A DNA stretch of 64,000 nt from Streptomyces albidus (ex Kaewkla and Franco 2022) (GCF_013870515.1 NZ_JACBXA010000001.1:1-64000), one strand, 5' to 3'. Positions 26,291 to 46,666 are shown, counted from the stretch's first letter. The notes: generated by a model not told the origin, from the sequence alone. Program-made: numbers and translations.

Positions 26291-26692
26291 ATGCCCCAGA
26301 CGAATCCCAGCTCATCTCGCTCCTGGCTCATGCTCCTGCTTGCCGGAGGTTTCGAGATCGGCTACGCCCTCTCCGTAGGCGGAAGCGAGGGCTTCACGCG
26401 CCTGACGTGGTCGCTGGTCGCTGTGGCCTTCTTCCTCTTGACCCTCTACGCACTGAGCGTCGCGCTGCGCGCCATCGACGTCGGGATCGGCTACGCCGTC
26501 TGGGCAGGAATCGGCGCAGTCGGCGCAGCGCTGCTCGGTCCCGTCTTCTTCGACGAGACGCTTACTGCGACCCGCGCACTGTGGCTGGGCGTCATCATCG
26601 CGGGAGTGATCTGGCTCAAGCTGGCTGACCGGCAGCGGGCCACTCAGGAGGTTGCCGACGGGCCGCGGGACGCTCAAGTCGCAGTGAGCTGA
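26291..26692 (+). CDS. SMR-family efflux subunit, partner of preceding gene
   Basis: 133 residues from ATG 26291. It has four helices, the essential Glu in LLLAGGFEIGYALSVG (Glu22), VGIGYAVWAGIGAVGAAL and GVIIAGVIWLKLAD, plus a hydrophilic 25-residue tail. Its leader contains CGAAAGGAC, the same string as before the first SMR gene, so the two start regions are probably a duplication. The pair likely forms an antiparallel heterodimer. Confidence 0.9.
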   Translation: MPQTNPSSSRSWLMLLLAGGFEIGYALSVGGSEGFTRLTWSLVAVAFFLLTLYALSVALRAIDVGIGYAVWAGIGAVGAALLGPVFFDETLTATRALWLGVIIAGVIWLKLADRQRATQEVADGPRDAQVAVS

Positions 26693-26774
26693 CGGCGAAT
26701 CCCAGGCCCAGCCGCCGGATCTCCGACGAAGACAACGGCCTCCCCGGCCGAGTCACCGTTCAACCCCCGCCTCA

Positions 26775-26812
26775 CCGAAGGGCCGGCGCCAGCTGCGGCG
26801 CCGGCCCTTCGG
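26775..26812. terminator. 16-bp perfect hairpin
   Basis: Arms 26775-26790 and 26797-26812 are perfectly complementary over 16 bases, with a 6-base loop AGCTGC. It lies 83 bases past the second SMR stop. It could act as a terminator for the SMR operon, and from the other side for the minus-strand gene ending at 27100. Confidence 0.65.
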
Positions 26813-27099
26813 CATGGGGCGTTCCGGAATCGGTGGAGGCTCAACGGGCCGACTCAGGCGGCAGGTCGGCGACTGATGATCGGCCGCCTCACGCCCACCA
26901 CGCGCACGATTCGCCGTCGCACCGCAGGAGTTGAACTGCACAGCCCACAACCTCTGTGCCCTGGAGATGAATCGGACGCGAGCACCAACGGTTACCTGGC
27001 AGGTCCTCCAACTCGCCGTGCGCGGTGCTCTCTTGAGGCCTCACCTGCCTGAGCGGAACGCGACGGCAGCAGCCCGCCGGGCGTCTGGTCGACGGGCGT

Positions 27100-27585
27100 T
27101 CAGGCCGGGGGCGTCGGTGCGGCGAGCTCGGCCAGGTGGTGCAGCGAGTTGATGAGGTGGTCAGGGCCGAACGGCGGGAACCGGAGGTACTCCCGGACGT
27201 ACTGAGGCACCGCCGACCAGTCGTAGGTGAGCGTGACCTCAACCTCCGACGGACCGAGCGGCGCAAGGTCGTAGCGCCAGATCCAGCCGCCGAACTCCAC
27301 CTGTCCGTCGCCCTTCTCATACCCCGTCATCCAGCCGACGGCGTGTGGCGGCTCGATCACCTGGACCTTGTTGACCACCTGGTAGTCACCGTTCGGATGG
27401 TCGGCGTGATACATGTCCATCCGGAAGATCTGACCCGGCTCGGTCAGCGGTGTGCGGTCTACGGACCGCTGAACCCAGCCGGTGCCGTCGATCGCGGAAT
27501 GGGTCGCCGGATCCGCCAGCACCGCGAACACCCTCGCGGCGGGCACGGCCACAGCCAGGGTGGCGCTCACGTTCTCCTCGGCCAC
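27100..27585 (-). CDS. SRPBCC-family protein
   Basis: 161 residues from GTG 27585, chosen because AAGGAG sits about 10 bases upstream; GTG 27606 and 27594 are in-frame alternatives. The START/Bet v1-like fold shows as an amphipathic first strand (VSATLAVAVPAARVFAVLADPATHS), then DGTGW, RMDMYHADHPNGDYQVVNKVQVIEPP and a final amphipathic helix. Such proteins bind hydrophobic ligands in a deep pocket; some are cyclases. No catalytic residues can be assigned and the ligand is unknown. Confidence 0.8.
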   Translation of the reverse strand: MAEENVSATLAVAVPAARVFAVLADPATHSAIDGTGWVQRSVDRTPLTEPGQIFRMDMYHADHPNGDYQVVNKVQVIEPPHAVGWMTGYEKGDGQVEFGGWIWRYDLAPLGPSEVEVTLTYDWSAVPQYVREYLRFPPFGPDHLINSLHHLAELAAPTPPA

Positions 27586-27826
27586 GGTGTGCACGCTCCT
27601 TGGCACCTCATCTCGGGCCGCCTCCCGCAGGCGCGGAAGGGGACGTTCCCAGATGCAGACGACACGGCGAGGCGGAACTCATCGGTCGTGCGAGCGGAGC
27701 CGTACCCGTGCCACCGCTACCCCGAAGGCACGCGCGAGATCCCTGCGGGCTGGACGCGACAGCGCCCGAGCCCCTGGCGGGGGCACGGGCGCGGCTGTTG
27801 TCGCGATGGCGTGTGGGTGCCTCGGG

Positions 27827-28147
27827 TCAGTCCTCGTCGTCGCAGTCGTCGTTGTTCCTGTGGCCTGCGGTGACGCCGCCCTTGGTGGTGCCGCCCTTGA
27901 TGGTGCCGCCCTTGCTCCCTCCGCTGGTGGTGCCTCCGCGACTGCCGCTCGTACCGCCACTGGACTTGGTGAGGGAGGCGAACTCCGCGTCGTTGCCCGA
28001 CGTGGTCCGGGTGGGGGCGCCCTGGTCGCGCTTGTCGCAGTCGTCGTCATCGGGGCTGCATCCGACCGTGACGGCCAAGACTGCGGTGACGGCGATGGTG
28101 GCGGCGAGGACAGCGGCGCGGGGACGGTCGATGATGCGAGAGTTCAC
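27827..28147 (-). CDS. Small Gly/Thr-rich lipoprotein
   Basis: 106 residues from GTG 28147, with AGGAGG 4-5 bases upstream. The signal ends in AVTVGC, a lipobox (Cys about residue 30). The mature chain begins with an acidic patch (SPDDDDCDKRD). It continues with a run of GGT-type repeats (SGGTSGSRGGTTSGGSKGG, TIKGGTTKGGVTAG) and ends NNDDCDDED. Two acidic Cys-containing ends around a flexible repeat suggest a surface tether or metal-binding protein; no family was recognised. It is divergent from the secreted protein at 28518. Confidence 0.65.
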   Translation of the reverse strand: MNSRIIDRPRAAVLAATIAVTAVLAVTVGCSPDDDDCDKRDQGAPTRTTSGNDAEFASLTKSSGGTSGSRGGTTSGGSKGGTIKGGTTKGGVTAGHRNNDDCDDED

Positions 28148-28517
28148 AGTTCCTCCTGGCGGTTGGACTTCTCTCGTACCCGCTGAAGTGCGTTGTGTGC
28201 CAAGCCTGTTGGCATCTCGCAGGCTGTGGAAGCGGGGGCACGACTGCTCGTTGCGCCGTGAGCATGCTCGCCCCCTTCTGCACGACGTCACCGTGCCTCC
28301 CCGCTGTTTCCTCTGAACTACCTCAAGTCGCATCCTCCTCGCCGCCAAGTGGGCAACGATCCCTCCCGAGACCGCATGCGGCTCAGGTGACTCTTCGCGT
28401 CGGGCGAGTTCTCTGCAGCCCCTCCCTGACCAGCTGGGGCGGAGGCATGGACTCGCTGCGGGGTTGTGCGGACCAGGGGCCGTGAGACGAAGAACGACGA
28501 ACGAAACGGGAGGAAGA
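28148..28517. other. Divergent promoter region, no gene seen
   Basis: 370 bases between the lipoprotein (minus) and the secreted protein (plus). Both start codons have strong ribosome sites at the edges. No clear promoter, hairpin or additional gene was found. Confidence 0.4.
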
Positions 28518-29171
28518 ATGCGCAAGAGAATTGTGCGGACATCGGTTCTGGGCGGTGTGGCCGGCTGCATCACGCTGGCACTGGTCGCCTTGCCGGAAGC
28601 CAACGCCGCACGTGATGTGGCACTGATCCTCGACTACAACGTGGCGAAGAGCTGCCGGGTGTACGAGAACTATCCGAAGGACGGAGTCGTAGGAAACGAC
28701 CCGTCCTGGACGATCAAGCCCGGGGAAATCGTCGCCTGGCGCTACAACGTCAACAGCCACTGGGCGATGATCAGCGACAAGAAGTACCGCAACAGCCCGG
28801 ACCACCCCTGGTGGGGATTCGTCGACCCGAACTGCATCGGCACCTCGGTGGGCGGCGAGCCCTTCCCCACACCGAGCAGCTCCTATCCGGCCGGGCGCGC
28901 GGTTCCCAAGCGCGTCCTCGAAGGGCGCAGCGCCGTCGAGAAGGACCACTACCGCAAGGTCGACTTCCGCGTCGCCGCCGGCTCGGTGGTCGACTCGAAG
29001 CAGCGGATCCGCAGCAAGGGCACGCTGCGCGACTTCCCGAACCGGTTCGTGATCGGCAACGTCAAGGGCGACTGGCACGTACACCGGACATCGGAGAGCA
29101 AGGCCGGCTGGACCAAGGTCTACGTCCCGAACGCGAAGCGCTGGGGCTGGGTGCAGAACACCCACTTCTGA
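28518..29171 (+). CDS. Secreted protein, SH3-like C-terminus possible
   Basis: 217 residues from ATG 28518, with GGGAGGAAG 1-2 bases upstream. The start MRKRIVRTSVLGG... ends in an ANA cleavage site, a Sec signal. The mature part contains SCRVYENYPKDGVVG, WTIKPGEIVAWRYNVNSHWAMI, and ends TKVYVPNAKRWGWVQNTHF. The closing strands resemble bacterial SH3 repeats, where a V(Y)NAKRWGWV pattern is common, and SH3-like domains often bind peptidoglycan. The family was not identified with confidence. Confidence 0.75.
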   Translation: MRKRIVRTSVLGGVAGCITLALVALPEANAARDVALILDYNVAKSCRVYENYPKDGVVGNDPSWTIKPGEIVAWRYNVNSHWAMISDKKYRNSPDHPWWGFVDPNCIGTSVGGEPFPTPSSSYPAGRAVPKRVLEGRSAVEKDHYRKVDFRVAAGSVVDSKQRIRSKGTLRDFPNRFVIGNVKGDWHVHRTSESKAGWTKVYVPNAKRWGWVQNTHF

Positions 29172-29304
29172 CGAATACCGCGGTGGTCGGTGCCAAGGCT
29201 GCTCTCCGGCCGATCCCCTTGAAGGCGAGCCCCGGTTGGTCCGTCACAGCAGCCAGGCGACCAGGATCAAAATCGGTGGGCCCCTCTTTGGCCACCTGGA
29301 CAAA

Positions 29305-29342
29305 CGAGAGGCCCATTCGTGATCGAGCGGGTGGGCCTCTCG
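29305..29342 (+). terminator. Hairpin terminator
   Basis: Arms CGAGAGGCCCA (29305-29315) and TGGGCCTCTCG (29332-29342) form a perfect 11-base stem with a 16-base loop, 134 bases past the stop of the secreted protein gene. Confidence 0.6.
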
Positions 29343-29668
29343 CCGGTGTCGGGGTGGCGGGCAGTCATTGCGCGCAGACCGAGCCCGATTCCGGGTCGGT
29401 GTGGGGGCGTACCAGTCACATCACCCGGTGATGCAGACCCTCACGCTCGCGCACGACCGGCACAGCCGGGCGGAAGCCGTTGTCGAACGCAGTTCTGGTT
29501 TCGGCTGCGTACCGTCGTCACGATGACGGAAGATAGGGCGCCTGGCCCGCTCATTGTCTGTCGAAGCGGCGGGCTCGTAGCAGCCGAGGTCGACCCGGGG
29601 GGATTTCGGGCCATTTGGTGAACTGAGGCTTTGGCGGCTGCGAGCACGTGCGCAGAGGTGTGTTCCCT
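29343..29668. other. Intergenic region, no gene seen
   Basis: 326 bases before the proline-rich membrane protein. Only short frames with poor codon bias are present. The promoter of the downstream gene must lie here; no clear boxes were seen. Confidence 0.4.
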
Positions 29669-30532
29669 ATGACTCAGCCGCCGGAGGACCGTTACGGCAG
29701 TCCTCGGTACGGAGGGCAGCGGCCTCGGCCGCCGCGCGTACCTCAGCAACCGCCGCAGCGGCTCCAGCCGAGACAGCCGCAGCCGCCGACGTCCGGACTC
29801 GGGTACTGGGATTCACCGCAGCAGCTTCCCCCGCAGCCGCCGCCCGGATGGCAGCCGCCTCCGCAGCCGCCGTACGGAAATGAGCCGCCGTACGGAAATG
29901 AGCCTCTGTACGAGGAGCCGCCGGGTGCGTACGACCCCGCACCGGTGCCGCCTGTGCCGCAACGGTCCGGTCCTCGACGGGCCCCTCGACGGGCCGGCCG
30001 ATCCAGGCTGAAGCGCCTGCTGCTCATCCTCGGCACCCTCGTCGCGCTACTGGTCGCAGCGGGCGGCGTGTATTACCTGGTGGGCGGACTCGGCGGAGGG
30101 TCCACCGGCGCGAGTTCCCAGGAGGAGGCCCCACCGGAGCAGGGACAGGCCGGTGAGCAACCGGCAGGCGGGAATCCGGGCGGAGCCCAGGACGACGACG
30201 CTTCCGGAGCCCCGGGGAACGGATCCGGCGGAAAGAACTTCGTGGCGAAGTGGCAATCAAGCCGCGGAGAGACGCTGACGATAGGAAAGGCCGAACGGTC
30301 CGGGAAGGCCGCGGGCAAGAGCGCCGTCTCCTACAACCGCTCCGGCCGCCTGAGCACCTGCCGCGGCGTCGGCGAGCCGCGCAAGTCCGGCGCGGCTTTC
30401 CGGCTGGCGCTCAAGTGCGCCAACGGAGAGGTCAGGACCGACCTCGGGGGCACCGCGACCCGATCCGGCGACAAGCTCATCGTCGGGTGGGACGGCGGCA
30501 GCCGCGACACCTTCGCCAAGGCACGCAATTGA
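29669..30532 (+). CDS. Proline-rich single-pass membrane protein with secreted domain
   Basis: 287 residues from ATG 29669 (GTG 29648 is in frame). The cytoplasmic N-terminus (1-105) is rich in Pro, Gln and Tyr, with PPYGNEP repeated twice. A basic stretch (RRAPRRAGRSRLKRLL) leads into a transmembrane helix (about 116-138, LLILGTLVALLVAAGGVYYLV). A Gly/Glu-rich linker is followed by an outside domain of about 95 residues with two Cys (LSTCRGVG, LALKCANGE). The layout resembles Streptomyces envelope proteins with a P-rich tail. The function is unknown. Confidence 0.72.
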   Translation: MTQPPEDRYGSPRYGGQRPRPPRVPQQPPQRLQPRQPQPPTSGLGYWDSPQQLPPQPPPGWQPPPQPPYGNEPPYGNEPLYEEPPGAYDPAPVPPVPQRSGPRRAPRRAGRSRLKRLLLILGTLVALLVAAGGVYYLVGGLGGGSTGASSQEEAPPEQGQAGEQPAGGNPGGAQDDDASGAPGNGSGGKNFVAKWQSSRGETLTIGKAERSGKAAGKSAVSYNRSGRLSTCRGVGEPRKSGAAFRLALKCANGEVRTDLGGTATRSGDKLIVGWDGGSRDTFAKARN

Positions 30533-30750
30533 CGTAGCCGTTCGGCTGAGCCGACCGCATTCATCCCCGGTCCAGGCGTCCTTCCGAGATCGCTGACGCC
30601 TGCTGGTAGTGCTCCTCAGCGTCTCAGGTGGGGGTTGGGCGCTACCGGCAGGCGCCGCCGAGAGGGCTCGGATGAGGGCTTCTCCGGCACGGTCCCTTCG
30701 GCGGCGGGCGGCTTCACCCGGCGGTCGGGAGTGGACGCCGGCGTGACCGT

Positions 30751-30999
30751 TCAATTCGGTCGCCGTCCAGGGCCGACTCTGTTGAACAGGATGTCCGGGA
30801 ACACCTTCGCGTACTGCACAGTCAGCCCGGCCCGGAGACGGTCGTGCACACAAGCGCGGACTGAGCGCGGCTCAGGCCGCGCGGCCTCGGGGCCGTAGGC
30901 GTCCAGGAAGGTGTGAGTCGCACGGGCGACGGGCTCGCTGTTCGACTTCTGGGACGCGACGGGTGCCCCCCAGCCGGGCAGGGCCGAGCGCACTCCCAT
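30751..30999 (-). CDS. Hypothetical protein or gene remnant
   Basis: 82 codons from ATG 30999, with GGAG about 11 bases upstream. It begins MGVRSALPGWGAPVASQ, continues RATHTFLDAYGPEAARPEP, and ends AKVFPDILFNRVGPGRRPN. Third positions are nearly all G or C, unlike the shadow frames here, so coding is likely. The frame extends open upstream to 31221 with less protein-like sequence, so this may be the tail of a once longer gene. No family was recognised. The rest of 30533-31254 holds nothing convincing except the promoter of the downstream ABC gene. Confidence 0.35.
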   Translation of the reverse strand: MGVRSALPGWGAPVASQKSNSEPVARATHTFLDAYGPEAARPEPRSVRACVHDRLRAGLTVQYAKVFPDILFNRVGPGRRPN

Positions 31000-31254
31000 G
31001 GGCCCGGGCTCCGTGCCCGAGGCGGGCGCCGGGCACTTGAGGAGTCTGCTCGCACCGGACTCGGCGAGCCGGCGCGGTCGGCAGGCCGTTGGGAGCACTC
31101 CTCGGACGTAAGGGCGGGGCGACGAGTCGCGCGCCCGCGGCGTCGACGCTTCCGAGGCCGGATCCGCCGCCGGGCCGGGAGAACTCTCAATGGAGTACTC
31201 GAGCGCGTGCGGACGGCACAATCATCGCATCTGGCGCTTTTCGGAGAGTGAGCG

Positions 31255-33102
31255 ATGTCTGGTTCCGCCATCCACGTCGAGGGTCTCGTCAAGCGCTTCC
31301 GAACCACCACGGCGCTTGCCGGCATCGACCTGAACGTCGAGGAGGCCAGCGTCTTCGGGCTGCTGGGACCGAACGGGGCGGGCAAGACGACCCTCGTCCG
31401 GATTCTCGCCACCCTGCTCGCTCCGGACGCCGGAACGGCCAGAGTCTTCGACCGCGACGTCGCCGACGATCCCGCCGGTGTACGCGAGCTCCTGGGGCTG
31501 ACCGGCCAATTCGCGGCAGTCGACGAGATGTTGACCGGCCGGGAGAACCTTCAGATGTTCGGGCGCCTGTTTGATCTCTCGGCCATGGCTGCTCGCCGCC
31601 GGGCGGACGAGCTGCTCGAGCGCTTCGACCTGGCCGACGCAGGCGATCGCCGGGTGGGCACGTACTCAGGTGGCATGCGGCGACGTCTCGACCTCGCATC
31701 GAGCCTGCTGACCCGCCCGCGCGTGCTGTTCCTGGACGAGCCGACGACCGGCCTCGACCCGCGCAGTCGCAATGAGATCTGGTCGGTCGTGCGTGAGCTC
31801 GTCCGCGAGGGGACGACGCTCCTGCTCACCACCCAGTACCTGGAGGAGGCGGATCAGCTCGCCGACCGGATCGCCGTGATCGACCACGGTCGCGTGATCG
31901 CGCAAGGTACGGGGGACGAGCTCAAGGATCGGATCGGCGGCAAGCTCTTGGAGGTCGAGCTCGCCAGCGCCGTACAGCGCGACAGAGCACGGTCCGCGCT
32001 CGTCGGTGTCGGCTGCGGCGAGCCCGAACCCGGAGACCAGCTCACGCAGTTGACGCTTCCCGCGCCCCATGACGGCCTCGCGATGATTGAGAATGCGGCT
32101 TCGGCGCTTCGCAGGGCGGAAGTCGCGGTGCGCGATCTCAGGCTTCGCCGCCCGACGCTCGAGGACGTGTTCCTGCAGCTGACGGGCGCGCCGCCGAGCG
32201 AAGACGAAGCGGACTCCGAAGGCACGACGGACGAGAGACGGCCGAGCGCCGACGTCCCTGCTGCCGACACCCGGGCGGCCCGGCCCCCGGCCCCGACGCG
32301 ACCACCGCTGTGGAGGCGCCTCTCGCCGGGGAAGATCCGTGCCGCCGGCTCCGACGCACGGGTGGTCAGTGCCCGCAACCTGCTCCACTTCATCCGCCAA
32401 CCGGACCTGCTGGTCTTCTCGACGATCCAGCCGATCACGTTCGTGCTGCTCTTCTCGTTCGTGTTCGGCGGCGCGATCAGTCCGTCGCTGCCCAGCGGCG
32501 TCTCGTACATCGACTATCTGCTGCCCGGCATCCTCGTTCAGTCGGTCACCTTCCGGGCGAGCATGACGGCACTGGGCCTCGCCGACGACCTGAAGCTCGG
32601 CGTGATCGATCGTTTCCGCACCATGCCGATGGCCCGCTCCGCGGTGCTTGTCGGCCGCACCGCGGCGGACTTGGTTCGAAACGTTCTGATCATCGGCCTG
32701 ATGATCCTCGTCGGCTACGTCATCGGCTTCCGCTTCCATGCGGGCGTCGTGGAGGCCCTCGGCTCCATCGTTCTCGTCAGCGCCTTCGGGCTCGCGCTGA
32801 GCTGGATCTTTGCCTTCGTTGCACTGATGGTGCGGAGCGCTGAGGCAGCCCAGTCAGCCGGCTTCGTGATCCTGTTTCCGCTCGTGTTCGCGAGCTCGGT
32901 GTTCGTGCCGGTCTCGAGCATGCCGAGCTGGCTGGAGGCGTTCGCGAACGTGAGCCCGGTGACCCTGACTGCGGACGCGGCGCGTTCGCTGGCGCTCACC
33001 CCTGGCGTCCCCTCCACGCTCAACGGCGCAGTCGCATGGATCGCCGGCATCCTCGCACTGTTCGTCCCGCTGGCCGTGTGGCGCTACCGACGCATGACCT
33101 GA
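31255..33102 (+). CDS. DrrA-DrrB fusion ABC exporter
   Basis: 615 residues from ATG 31255. Residues 1-310 are a DrrA-type ATPase: GPNGAGKTT at 38-46, [31 protein letters not shown], and the DrrA-specific C-terminal [16 protein letters not shown] Pro/Asp-rich linker of about 60 residues joins an ABC-2 permease with six helices (residues about 375-612), including [12 protein letters not shown]. Daunorubicin-resistance exporters usually have the two parts as separate genes, so this is a natural fusion working as a homodimer. It could export a polyketide or peptide; the NRPS 2.3 kb downstream is a possible but unproven source. Confidence 0.92.
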   Translation: MSGSAIHVEGLVKRFRTTTALAGIDLNVEEASVFGLLGPNGAGKTTLVRILATLLAPDAGTARVFDRDVADDPAGVRELLGLTGQFAAVDEMLTGRENLQMFGRLFDLSAMAARRRADELLERFDLADAGDRRVGTYSGGMRRRLDLASSLLTRPRVLFLDEPTTGLDPRSRNEIWSVVRELVREGTTLLLTTQYLEEADQLADRIAVIDHGRVIAQGTGDELKDRIGGKLLEVELASAVQRDRARSALVGVGCGEPEPGDQLTQLTLPAPHDGLAMIENAASALRRAEVAVRDLRLRRPTLEDVFLQLTGAPPSEDEADSEGTTDERRPSADVPAADTRAARPPAPTRPPLWRRLSPGKIRAAGSDARVVSARNLLHFIRQPDLLVFSTIQPITFVLLFSFVFGGAISPSLPSGVSYIDYLLPGILVQSVTFRASMTALGLADDLKLGVIDRFRTMPMARSAVLVGRTAADLVRNVLIIGLMILVGYVIGFRFHAGVVEALGSIVLVSAFGLALSWIFAFVALMVRSAEAAQSAGFVILFPLVFASSVFVPVSSMPSWLEAFANVSPVTLTADAARSLALTPGVPSTLNGAVAWIAGILALFVPLAVWRYRRMT

Positions 33103-33171
33103 CGTGTGCGCGGTTCTTCCGGAGGCCTCCCCGTCGCGTGCGGACGCGCGGTTCACACAACTCGCCGCACC

Positions 33172-33224
33172 AGGAAGGTTTCCTGACCAATCATTTGTTG
33201 CGGCCATGCCAATACAAGTAGGTT
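33172..33224 (+). promoter_or_regulatory. CsnR-like box and promoter of the chitosanase gene
   Basis: AGGAAGGTTTCCT (33172-33184) is a perfect arm-to-arm palindrome. It differs by one base from the AGGAAAGTTTCCT box reported for the ROK repressor CsnR upstream of Streptomyces chitosanase genes. It is followed by TTGTTG (33195-33200), an 18-base spacer and TAGGTT (33219-33224), a good -35/-10 pair. Transcription would start near 33231. Confidence 0.7.
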
Positions 33225-33277
33225 CACCTGTCGAGAACGGGCAGTTGCGTCTACTCCCCGGAAGGGTGTTCCCCCAC

Positions 33278-34021
33278 ATGCGCAAGAGCCTCATAGCCGG
33301 CATCAGCGGGTCCGGTGTCCTGGTCGCGGCAGCGCTCCTGATTCCTGCGGCGGCCGCGTCGCCCGGCGACACCGGCGCGCGATCCCGCCCCGGTCACGCC
33401 ACCGAGGACGTGAAGAGGGACCACGGAACCCAGGAAGGCTCGGTCAGCGCCGCCGACCTGCTGGCCAAGGTGAAGGACTGCGAGCAGATCTCGAACGGCA
33501 AGTACAGGACCGACGAAGACGGTTCACCTACGGTTCCGGTCTGCGACACCGAGAGCGCCGTGTTCTGGAAGGCGGACCTGGACGTCGACTGCGACGGCCA
33601 GGAGAGCGAGAAGTGCAACAAGGAGACCGATCCGGCCTACCAGGACGACACCGCCTTCCACACCTCCGACGGCCGGCCGCTCGACGCCGCGCAGACGCCG
33701 TACGTCGTCCTCCCCGGCAAGAGCGACATCTGGGACTTCAGCGACTCCGGACTCCAGGGCGGCAGCATCGTCGCCGTCATCAACGGCGACCAGGTCGAGT
33801 ACGCCGGAGTCGGCGACATCGGCCCCGAGCAGGCCATCGGAGAGGCCTCCTACGCCGCCGCCGAAGCGCTCGGCATCGACCCCGACCCGGCCACGGGCGG
33901 AGCGGAGTCCGGCGTCACCTACATCGCGTTCAAGGGCTCCAAGACGGACGCGATCGAGGACCATGCCGAGACGGTCGAGCTCGGCGACGAGCTGGCCAAG
34001 GAGTTCGTCAACGAGGGCTGA
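33278..34021 (+). CDS. GH75 endo-chitosanase, secreted
   Basis: 247 residues from ATG 33278, after a GGAAGGG-like site. The signal peptide (MRKSLIAGISGSG...AAAAS) is followed by a mature domain with WKADLDVDCDGQ, a PYVVLP strand, IWDFSDSG and GDIGPEQAIGEASYAAAEALGI. Asp180 and Glu189, nine residues apart, match the catalytic pair of fungal and Streptomyces GH75 chitosanases. The enzyme would cut chitosan outside the cell. A CsnR-like box upstream supports chitosan-induced expression. The gene stands alone after the DrrAB fusion. Confidence 0.88.
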   Translation: MRKSLIAGISGSGVLVAAALLIPAAAASPGDTGARSRPGHATEDVKRDHGTQEGSVSAADLLAKVKDCEQISNGKYRTDEDGSPTVPVCDTESAVFWKADLDVDCDGQESEKCNKETDPAYQDDTAFHTSDGRPLDAAQTPYVVLPGKSDIWDFSDSGLQGGSIVAVINGDQVEYAGVGDIGPEQAIGEASYAAAEALGIDPDPATGGAESGVTYIAFKGSKTDAIEDHAETVELGDELAKEFVNEG

Positions 34022-34161
34022 TGCTGCGGCCGTCGGACCTCGTCCCGCCGGCCCGGGGCCGGGTCTCGACGGTCACGGCAGGACGGCACCGAAGCCCGAC
34101 GGGCAGGCCCCGGCGCCGTCCTCGTCCGGCAAGCCGCGCGACCCGACGCGGGCCACGGCAC

Positions 34162-35202
34162 TCAGCGGTACTGCCGCTCGATCCTGGCCAGTTTCTCCTC
34201 GAGCGAGTCGAGCCGCGGTCCGGTAGGGCCGTCATCCTCGCCCCGGGCACCCGGCCACGCGTCCTCGCCCGACCTCGAGCTCGCGCTGTGCGTCAGCGGC
34301 GCGGGCAGCTGCGGGGTGGTGGGAGCGCTCGCAACCTCCGCGGGCACGGGAGCGCCCGCTGCACCGCCGAACCCGCGTCCGAGCCAAGGGCCGCCACGCC
34401 ACTGCTGCGGGCCGCCCAACGCCTTGGCCTTCACCCGCTCCAGCCTGTGCTGCTCCCTGCGGTGCAGACGTTCCTGCTCCTCGCGGCGGCGCTCCTCGCG
34501 CACCTCGTCGACCGCCTGGTCGAGGCTCCGTACGCCCTCCAGCAGCATCAACGACCAGGCCCGAAAGGTCTCGCGTGGAGCGCGGAGCCACCGTACGACC
34601 CGGATCTGCGGCAACGGCCGTGGCACCAGGCCCTGTTCGCGCAGCGCGGCGCGGCGGGTCTGCTTGAGGGCGCGGTCGAAGAGGATCGCGGCGGACACCG
34701 ACATCCCCGCGAAGAACTCCGGCGCTCCCGCAGCCCCGTCACCGCGCGGCGCGTGCACCCAGTTGAACCAGGCGGAGGCGCCGGCGAACGCCCATACCAG
34801 CAACCGCGATCCGAGCGACGCGTCGCCGTGACTCGCTTCCCGCACGGCCATGACAGCGGAGAACATCGCTGCACCGTCCAGCCCGAACGGCACCAGGTAC
34901 TCCCAGCCTCCGGACAGCCGCAGGTTCTGGCGGCCGAAACCGACGAGGCCGTGGAAGGAGAGCGCCGCCGCCACCGCCGCACAGCAGAAGAGCAGCAGAT
35001 ACGCGGCGAACGCGTAACCGGCCTCCCTGCGGCGGCGGCGCTGTTCGAGCTGCTCCCATGGGTCGTCGGACGAAGTGTCGTTCTCGCGCTGCTGCTTGAT
35101 CACTTGCTTTCCTCGTGTTGTCAGCACGACCGCCGTCAGTGAGGCGGTCAGCAGCACGACGCCGGCCACCACCACGCCCGGCGATATCAGTGTCTCTGCC
35201 AT
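34162..35202 (-). CDS. DUF2637 membrane protein
   Basis: 346 residues from ATG 35202. It has an N-terminal helix (VVVAGVVLLTASLTAVVL), then four membrane segments with EYLVPFGLDGAAMFSAVMAVRE and WAFAGASAWFNWVHA, the DUF2637 signature. An Arg/Glu-rich coiled stretch (VREERRREEQERLHRREQ) and a low-complexity tail ending in a short coil (LEEKLARIERQYR) follow. DUF2637 proteins are frequent in Streptomyces chromosomes and mobile elements. Some relatives are linked to plasmid spread, but no mobile context is visible here. The function is unknown. Confidence 0.85.
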   Translation of the reverse strand: MAETLISPGVVVAGVVLLTASLTAVVLTTRGKQVIKQQRENDTSSDDPWEQLEQRRRRREAGYAFAAYLLLFCCAAVAAALSFHGLVGFGRQNLRLSGGWEYLVPFGLDGAAMFSAVMAVREASHGDASLGSRLLVWAFAGASAWFNWVHAPRGDGAAGAPEFFAGMSVSAAILFDRALKQTRRAALREQGLVPRPLPQIRVVRWLRAPRETFRAWSLMLLEGVRSLDQAVDEVREERRREEQERLHRREQHRLERVKAKALGGPQQWRGGPWLGRGFGGAAGAPVPAEVASAPTTPQLPAPLTHSASSRSGEDAWPGARGEDDGPTGPRLDSLEEKLARIERQYR

Positions 35203-35431
35203 ACCTTGCCCTTTGCCGGACGCGCCTGCCCGTCGCCCGACGTGCTTGCTCCGCCTGCTTCGTCCTGCTGCCTCCGTTCAACCGCGAGGCAACCGATGCA
35301 GGAGCCGGAACATTAACGTGGATCAAGCTCAAGTGCACACCGGCGAGGGTTGCCAGGAATCGCCAACACCCTTGCGCTACGCGGTAGTTGCCAAGCCTTC
35401 ACGAATGCGGCCGCTCCCCCCGCGGTCGCAT

Positions 35432-46666
<11,235 letters not shown>

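Noticed and set aside
26880-26975. tRNA-like T-arm (minus-strand GTTCAACTC) with a nearby CACAG/CTGTG stem
   Set aside because: The presumed anticodon loop is 10 bases and no D-arm or acceptor stem could be built, so no tRNA is called. A decayed tRNA cannot be excluded.
34162-35202. DUF2637 gene as evidence of an integrated mobile element
   Set aside because: No integrase, replication gene, tra gene or att repeat is nearby. DUF2637 proteins are also common in ordinary chromosomes.
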